Positions 1 to 9,000 of a stretch of 31,904 nt of DNA are shown here, one piece after another (the first letter of the stretch is position 1; each line of letters opens with the position of its first letter). The position numbers and the translations under genes are program-made. The notes below the pieces were generated by a model. The model saw only the letters and a list, made by a program, of their open reading frames with translations, did no database searches and had not been told where the DNA came from. The stretch spans positions 194,075-225,978 of the forward strand of contig NMRA01000654.1 of NCBI GenBank assembly GCA_002633005.1, read 5' to 3'. Source of the DNA: Phoronis australis. Taxonomy: Eukaryota; Phoronida; Phoronidae.

Positions 1-12
1 CTGTGTTGGTAA
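1..12 (-). CDS. TENT2: Probable next GLD2 exon, cut by window edge
   Basis: Minus-strand TTCCATTTCAG is followed by TTACCAACACAG up to the edge. Joined to the preceding split codon it gives N-Y-Q-H, a plausible match to the F-x-(W/Y)-x positions after YYAEDF in GLD2 proteins. Only 12 bases are visible, so this rests on the acceptor and phase. Confidence 0.45.
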
Positions 13-3000
13 CTGAAATGGAATCCTGTCACTAGACTTGTTTTCATGAGTAAAAGGCATAATTCGCTTCTCGTTTTCAGCCAGATAAACAGGGCACAAT
101 GCAACTTTTAAGTATAATAATGTCCTATAACATTAACTATCAGGATGCTAAAAGTTCTCACTTGAAGTCTTCAGCGTAATACTTTAAAAATCCTAGAAAC
201 AGTTCGCCGAGGGATTGCTTGTTGAGCGAGTTGTACGGAGGAACATCTTCGTCGAGTCGCAAGGTCCTCACGTCTGATGTGGGGCTGAACTTTGCCTGGA
301 ATTGAACCATGAACAAATGAAATAGGCATCTTAAAAATGAGCAGCACTCTATTGAGTAAAAAAAAATTGACTTCCAACATAAGTAGTGATCTTCTTATGT
401 TGAGCCAACTGATTACACACATTGAAATTACGACAAAATTATTCAAGTTACTAAAAACCACATTGAGATCACAAGAACATCAAAGGCACATTTGCTCTTC
501 CAAAGCGACCGCAACACATTCTTACCCTCAGTTCAAACTGAACGTGGTTACAATAAGTCTCCTGACCACACACCTTCACAATTGAAACAAAGCTACAGTG
601 ATAAGTAACTTAATGAGTCAGGGTTGGGATGCAGAAAACTTTAAAACACATCCGGATAAGTTTGAATGTTGCATGACGTCACGTACATTAGTCCGCAATA
701 TCAACGTGATGCGTGATAATGCGACGTCGTCCAGTGTATTACTTTTACGTAACCAGGACCTAGTGTGCAGCACCAATGATACACCAGGACCTAGTGTGCA
801 GCAATAATGACCCACCAGGACCTAGTGTGCAGAAATAATGATCCACCAGGACCTAGTGTGCAGCAATAATGATCCACCAGGACCTAGTGTGCAGCAATAA
901 CAATCTACCAGGACCTAGTGTGCAGCAACAATGATCTACCAATTCTTCCTATGCCTAGAAATCCTTTCCAATCTCAATAAGGCACAAGACTAATTTTATA
1001 ACAGTAAGAGGCCTTAATGAAAACTTGAGTTTTGATAGAATGAGCGGGTTTATCGTCCCTGTAACACAGGTGTGTCACAATCCACACAATTCACCACATA
1101 AGAACTTAATTCATGACAGAAACAATATATTAGAAAGCCGGCACAGTTATCAGGCACATATCAATTGGTCAGGCCCTCACTACATGGGTTACAACTGAGG
1201 ACCACACTAGGTTAGCAAGGGAACAGGACTGTCTACCCTGCCATCACAGGCAACACTCACCGGAAATTTTATCTGTAGACTTGGTAGAACAGGCTGCTCA
1301 CAACCAACTGCAAAAGAAATCCGAGTGAACATTGAGAAATGAGTCAGTGTTGCATACTACTTGGGTGGGGTACAGCTCTTAAGAGGTGTTCCAAGTGGAA
1401 TGTGCAGCTCTCATTCTGTGTTTGTGTGGAAAATTGCATGTGGAGTATACTTAAGCATGTAATACATTATTGAGCAGTTGTAAGACACATGGACATCATG
1501 TTGAATATCCATTATACTCTAACATGTAACATACTATTAAGAGGTAGCCAGAACCATGGATTTCACGGTGCTTACCTAACAGGATGGGCAAGTTATGGTG
1601 GCGCAAATGGATCCTTGCAGATAGGTTAAAACAAAATGTAAGCTCCCACCCGAAATTTAAAGCATTTTTTGTAGACAGTGCCTTCCATTTTTAGGACTAC
1701 CGCTTTATTGACTAGACAGGTTTGATAAAATCTAAAGCACATGTGACTTCTTCAAGATACGGACAATCCACAACTAAATAGGTCACCAGTTTAAACCGTA
1801 TTTCAAAGGTTACTTCTCTGTATTGAAATAGCTTACACTGTAGATAGTGAATGACCATGAGGTTACTTCTCTGTATTGAAATAGCTTACACTGTAGATAG
1901 TGAATGACCATGAGGTTACTTCTCTGTATTGAAATAGCTTACACTGTAGATAGTGAATGACCATGAGGACCAAAGAGTAGCTGGAGATGGTGCAGCGGCT
2001 CGCATCATTGATGTTATGGAACTTGGCCCAGCACTTGACATACAACACCAGGGGGCGCACACGCCAGTCAGCTACAATAAATGAGCAGCAACATGGTGAT
2101 GAACAATGAACGTTTCAATCATAAATTAGAACAGGCATAGCACACAAAAACAACCATTCCGATTCCAAGCCAAATCTCCAATACGCCAAACTGCTATCTG
2201 GACTATCACATAGTGCAAACCAAAATATTGTTTCCATTTCCTCTGTCAAGCTTTATCATTCCGGCTACTCTGAAGGTGACCATTTCTTGCATTCAGTTGT
2301 CTTGACAGGAAACTTTGTAATGGTCAGATATAACGTGCCCGCATGTTGAGAACCAGTTTTTCTTCACTGGGCGTCAAAGTCTTTCTCAAAATGCAAACAT
2401 GTTAAATGTGACTATTGCTGGTAACTCTCTCTGTACACAGATGTAACAAAAAACAATTTCATGTTATTTCATCGCATTATTTATGCTGTATAATGTACTG
2501 TATTGTTCTCATCCAGACTAACACTCAGGTTAAGACAATGTTCAGAGTTTCAAAATTCTCCCTTAATTGCCCACATTCTACACCTATCCTCCAATTCATA
2601 AGTGGGACTAACAATTCCATTCGAGACCACGATTTCTGGAATTTTCACGTGCAATGAACTTTAGTTCCCAAAACACACAGACTTCATTTTACAGTCAAGA
2701 GATCATCAAACAATGCTTTGTCTATACTTCACCATTGTTTTCAAAACTTCTCCATATAAAACTATCTATATGTGAACTGGTCAGTTACATAAGCACCCAC
2801 TCACAAGTTTATAATTCAAATGACACGGCTGTTAAGTCAAGATGAAGACAACACTATACTTAAGTACCCTTAAACTTACAAATCAGGTGAAATAGGTACA
2901 CCAGTACAGCTAAACAGATTCAGTAGAACTATTCTATTCTCTTCACATGACGGATATCAGTTTTTTACATTTTTTTCGTGCCATCTGCACATTGATTATC

Positions 3001-6000
3001 CTTAATTTACTGTTCTTTACTTTTATCACAGGCTTAGTGGTCTAATGCATGTTTTTCTTAGTACCAGTATATTGTATTGTATTATATTGTATTTTATTAT
3101 TTTGTGGACCGTCGTCGTTAAATCAATCAATCGATCAATCAATCAATGAGTTAAGCGCAGCCAGGACACCAGCATAAAGTCCTAACAGCCACAAGGTGTC
3201 ACTGACATAAAGTCCAAACGGCCAATAGGTGTCACTGACATAAAGTCCAAACGGCCACAAGGTGTTACTGACATAAAGTCCAAACGGCCACAAGGTGTCA
3301 CTGACATAAAGTCCAAACGGCCACAAGGTGTCACTGACATAAAGTCTAAACAGCCAATAGGTGTCACTGACATAAAGTCCAAATGGCCACAAGAGGTCAT
3401 ACCTTTTGCATAGAATGCCAGCAAATGTGTGTTCCTTATGCCCACAAGATTATTTATGTTGATATCACACTCGATGCCACTGAAATGGACAGAAAAGTTT
3501 CCAATAAAGATAGAATGCAACCATAGTGACAGCAAATACCACGACAGAGAAAGTTTGATGACAATCTGTTGTTTTAATCACTCGGTTTTGCAAGGTATCC
3601 ATGCAGTGACCTCAAGGTGACCCTTGAATGACGAAGTTCACACCTGGGATGAAGTGAATATTAAGGTAAAGGGACATTTTTGTTTTTACCAACAAATATG
3701 CATTTTTGGGATTATTATTAGATAGGATAGACTTTTTGGAATTATAACCTGTGAACAGATATACAAAACAATGAAATCGTTTTGTTTTTGTCATTTTATT
3801 ACAAATCGCAAATTCTCGTCGTTGTCTGCCAGCCATTTGCTGAAATCGAGGCTGGTGACTTTACCACATAAATATGCTTAAGATACTCTGCCGCTAAACA
3901 AGAAGTGTGATTTAGCTCAGCCAGCAGAGTTTGACTGATTCGATGTCATGCTGGGATGATCTAAGGAAATGATTTTTCTCACCACTTAAACGTCACTTTA
4001 AATGACAATCATATACTTGTTTGTACTAATGACATTGATAATATATACAGATAATGTTAATGCTTTTGGTATTAGTGGTGAGTTAATAATTGCATTACAG
4101 CCTATTACTGTTAAGTCCAAGGTACTTCAAACAAACACGACCACTCATCTTGACAAAACAAAAGTCCCATACAGGTGTGTTGCAGCTGATGAAAATGACA
4201 GACCACACTATGAACTCGCCATACCTGACATTGTCCATGAACTTGAGTATAGGAACTTTAGCCTTGATCAGCTGACAATGTTTGATGAACGCTGCAGGAA
4301 GACAAAAACAGTCGATTTTATGTTCAATCTAAAATGAGAAATTGACAATACCTAGGGTAAAAATTCGCGACCAAAATACTTTCCTCGAGACTCGACCCGA
4401 CAATTGACAAATCGCGTGCCAATCTTCCAGTAATTTTTTCAAATGTCATGCTACACAACTGGTCAATTTTCAAGCCAAGTCTCCAGTTAACTTTGTTGGT
4501 GATTGACAAAACCTGTTTTGTAAGATTGACAATGTTTTGCATCTGACAAAAATTTTCTACTTTTTAAGAATACGACATTTAAAGTTAAAACAGATACCAA
4601 CAAAATGGCTGGAAAATTAAATCAATAGAAAACAAGTTTGAAGTGGTTTAAAATCATAGCAAACACATAAACAGAATAACAGTATGGCCGAATACAAGCC
4701 TCATCTTGCATTATTTAAGAGCTTGAATTACTTGTTTCAGTCAAACATGAATTCAAAACAAATCAAGGTTGGTCTTTGAAATAAATCCGTGTCCCAACAC
4801 AATAAACAAGTTAGCAGTGAGCACATGTACGTTTAATTTCACATTTCTGTTGCAGGCAACCCTAACGTTGCTAGACCCGAGTTTGGCTAACAAGATAAAC
4901 AGATTACAGCATTATCAAATACAAGCCTTATCTTGCATTATTTCAGAGCTTGGACCATTTTTTCGTCACAAACATGAAATCCAAACAAATCAACACTGGT
5001 CTTTGAAATACATTATGTGTCCAAATACAGTTAATTTCACATTTCTGTTGTAGGCAACCCTAAACTTGCTAGACCCGAGTTTCGTCATCAAGACGGTTGA
5101 AATTAAATTGAAACACATTTTTGTACGTTATGCATCAATTTGAAAGCAAATCATGGACTTTGATGAGGGTATAAAAAATACCAAAACATGTCCCTTTAAA
5201 AAATTAATGTACCCAACAGAGATAACAACAGGTCACAAACCAGAAGTACTATTTTTGGCCTTGCGACTTTTGGCGTTCCTCAAATTGCTGCATTTTTAAA
5301 ACAAAATATAAGCGCAGGAGTTTGACATGACAAAAAACCTCTGGGGCCAGTCTGCATCCAGTCTACGGCTCGAAAATCGACACGCCACACGCAAACCCTC
5401 CGTGTGTTTCTTAGCGCTTTTATTTCCTACATAGACCATAGGAGCCCATACACCTTACATATGGTGCAGACCTTGACCTTGCATTAGGCGGTTCCACTTA
5501 CAACACTTGCGGAGTGCCTTGTGCAGCACTCGTAATATCTCCGTCGCCTGCTTCTTCTGGTTAATGTTGCCCTCGGAGACCATGACACACATGTCCATGT
5601 CGCTTTTCTCATTGCCAAACCCGTTCATAGATGACCCGACCACATACAGGCCGCAGTCTGTCAACAGAAATTGAAAACAACTCCTGGTTACAGGTCTACT
5701 ATAGTTCCTCTAGTACAGCAATGTTGCAATCACTTTTGAAATGCATTATGGGAAATGAAATAAAAAGCCTTCCAGCACTTGATAAGAGCAAGATTTTAAG
5801 AGGTCTTAAATGTAATAACTGATTTATTTATTGATCATTTATTATTGAAATATTTACAACTGTTTTCAATCTTGGCGAAGGATCAATGTTGCCTTAACAC
5901 AGGACTTTCAACTTGGTCTCAGGCTTGATACAGAAAGGTTTTTTAATCTACTGTCAAAAATGACCATTGAATGGGGTGCTGCCATCGACACCTATTGGCA

Positions 6001-9000
6001 GAAGTTGGAATATTTAGGATTCAAATCTTTTATATCGAAAAGACTACGCAAATTAACACTAAAGAAAAAATGCCGCCAACTTCCAAACAGTAGAGAGTGG
6101 TGCCCACAACCGACACTTACGTGGAAACAGTTCCTTTATCATGCTGAAGAGGGCATTGCGCAAGTTAAGTTTCTTTTTGTACACGTCCTCAGATTGACGA
6201 GAATTAACAAAATTCCTCCAGATGGCAGCAGTAACCTGTAAAAGAAACAAATATCTGAAAACAACATGAAAAGTATCATCAACAATTTCATAATTTTAGA
6301 AATTTTATTGAACGTCGGCCATCAGACTGGGTCTGACTTATTTTCAGAATGTCTGGTTGCTTTTACTTTAGTCNCGCAGTCTGCCAACAGAAATTGAAAA
6401 CAACTCCTGGTTACAGGTCTACTATAGTTCCTCTAGTACAGCAATGTTGCAATCACTTTTGAAATGCATTATGGGAAATGAAATAAAAAGCCTTCCAGCA
6501 TTTGATAAGAACAAGATTTTAAGAGGTCTTAAATGTAACAACTGATTTATTTATTTATCATTTATTATTGAAATATTTACCACTGTTTTCAATCTTGGCG
6601 AAGGATTAATGTTGCCTGAACACAGGACTCTCAACTTGGTCTAAGGCTTGATACAGAAAGGTTTTTAATCTACTGTCAAAAATGACTATTGAATGGGGTG
6701 CTGCCATCGCCACCTATTGGCAGAAGTTGGAATATTTAGTCGTAGTATTACATACTACGACCGATAGGATTCAAATCTTTTACATCGAAAAGACTATGCA
6801 AATTAACATTAAAGAAAAAATGCCGCCAATGGTATTCAGAACCAATTTCCAAACAGTAGAGAGTGGTGCCCACAACAGACACTTACGTGGAAATAGTTCC
6901 TTTATCATGCTGAAGAGGGCATTGCGCAAGTTAAGTTTCTTTTTGTACACATCCTCAGATTGACGAGAATTAACAAAATTCCTCCAGATGGCAGCAGTAA
7001 CCTGTAGAAGAAACAAATATCTGAAAACAACATGAAAAGTATCATCAACAATTGCATAATTTCAGAAATTTTATTGAACGTCGGCCATCAGACTGGGTCT
7101 GACTTATTTTCAGAATGTCTGGTTACTTTTACTTTGGTCCAGACATTTGCCTGACTCTTTTCTGGAAATAGTGTAGACAAAATTCACTCCCTTTGCTGAT
7201 CATGTTTGTCAGGAACGATTCAAGACAAAGAGCTGCTCCGCACGCAAAATTTTTGTTTTCCACATCGGTGATCAATTTGGGCCAAAGTTTGGTGGCTATA
7301 CTCCAAAGGCGAACTTTGTTTAGCTCATTTTCAAAATGTCCTGACAGATTTTGACACTGCAGGCAAATATACAGGACATAAATAAACCACCACAATAATT
7401 CCACAATTACTGACTTTCCATAAAGTCAATATGCTGGTCATCATTTTAGAAAATGTGAAGACCGACTTGACAACAAAAACTGAATGATGTGCTTGTGGCC
7501 CACTGATTAAGTAGTGGCTTGTGAACAGAAAAAGCGCGGAATCAATCAAGATAAAATCTCCAATACTTCACAATATTTTGGAATTAAAACAGTATTACTA
7601 CAAGAGCCGTCAATGCGAACAATAATTGACTTGGACATGTCGGCCGCTGATGAATTTAAAATTTTATAATCTGTCCAAATAACTGTTACCAATGGTGTGG
7701 TTATAAAAGAAGTTATGATAATTTACATGCAGTTATGTATCGATTAGTGTTGATTACTCATTCAAATAACAAAATGTGCCAACAGGTGGCGTGATAACCA
7801 GACTAATAGAAATCTTAAGACATTTTTGGAGACTGATAAAGCAAGCAGAGGACAGTTATTAATAATCACAAATTCACTAGTGACCGTGATAATAAGAAAC
7901 CACTAAAGTGAAACCTGATTCAACCACTACACATAATGGTAACACACTTGTATTCAGCTTTGAAATGACTGCAGGCAACTTGGCCAATTGTACATTTTGG
8001 CAAACATGCCCATTCGGAATGCCATCGACAACACAAATTTGAAATAAAACAAATTCGATTATACCTTCTTACACTCTGAACTGTCAGCTGGTGGCACAGG
8101 ACTGTCAAAAGATGGCGCCACAAGAGGAGATGAAGTCCCTTGCTTCCGATTATGAGACTCAGACGTCTTTCTTTGCGGCAATGTCGCCATGTTACAATTT
8201 GACGTAGACGAAGTCAAGGAGCTCTGACTCAACCCCGGCTGCGGGGAAGATCGAGCTTGAACAGCGTTTGAGCCTTGTATGCCTGTATGGTATTTAGCAC
8301 TATTGTTGACTTTATCAGGGCCACCATGAATGAATCGGTAACTTTGACTATCAACCGGGGAGGAACGATGAATATTTGAATCAAGTGCTGGATACTTGGA
8401 AGCGCACGATTGGACATCCTCGTCCGATTTCCGCCGTTTGCTGGAAGATGGGTGGCAACGGTTTTTGTCGTCATGTCGACGTCTAAAAAAAACAAAAACT
8501 GGAATTAACATTTGCAATTTCAAAATTTAGTTAATTTTTAGTTACATAATAACTGCAATGAAAATGTAATCTAATGAGTAACTTCAGTCACTTTTTTTAA
8601 GTTCCAACTCAAAAGAAAAAATGCATTTCACTTAATTTGAGTTGCTAACAATGTTCTTACTGATAACTAAGTATAAATAAATAACACCAAAAATGAAAGT
8701 AAAAACTATTATTTTAAGAATTATAGTAAAAACTTTGGTTGTCTGCTACATTTTATTTTTGAGGTATGTATACCTTAATTTTTCATGCACATATAACTTG
8801 TATACAGAACTAGATGAGATAATACGGTGACATTTACTCTCGAGTTCCGAATAGCCGTATCTATACGATTATTTTTTTTCACACTCGTTTTCCGGTCTAT
8901 ACGACGCTTATTGGGGTCTATACGTTTATTAATTTTCCAACATTTTTCCACTCTCCACGACTATTCGATTCAGCAAGTTCACAATTTTTGTTTCATTAAA

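Noticed and set aside
752-937. CRISPR-like array.
   Set aside because: Direct 31-bp repeats without unique spacers, in an animal intron. It is a minisatellite.
3182-3535. A repeat-containing protein (11-residue repeat) as an independent gene.
   Set aside because: The conserved part is the GLD2 exon 3403-3479. The repeats lie past a good donor and derive from a 33-bp minisatellite.
7129-7404. 75-codon minus-strand frame after a CTGCAG acceptor (CQNLSGHFENELNK...), considered as a GLD2 exon.
   Set aside because: The exon ending SECKK (phase 0) joins directly to VTAAIW (phase 0). This frame's natural donor leaves two bases and would put the next exon out of frame. It has no family similarity.
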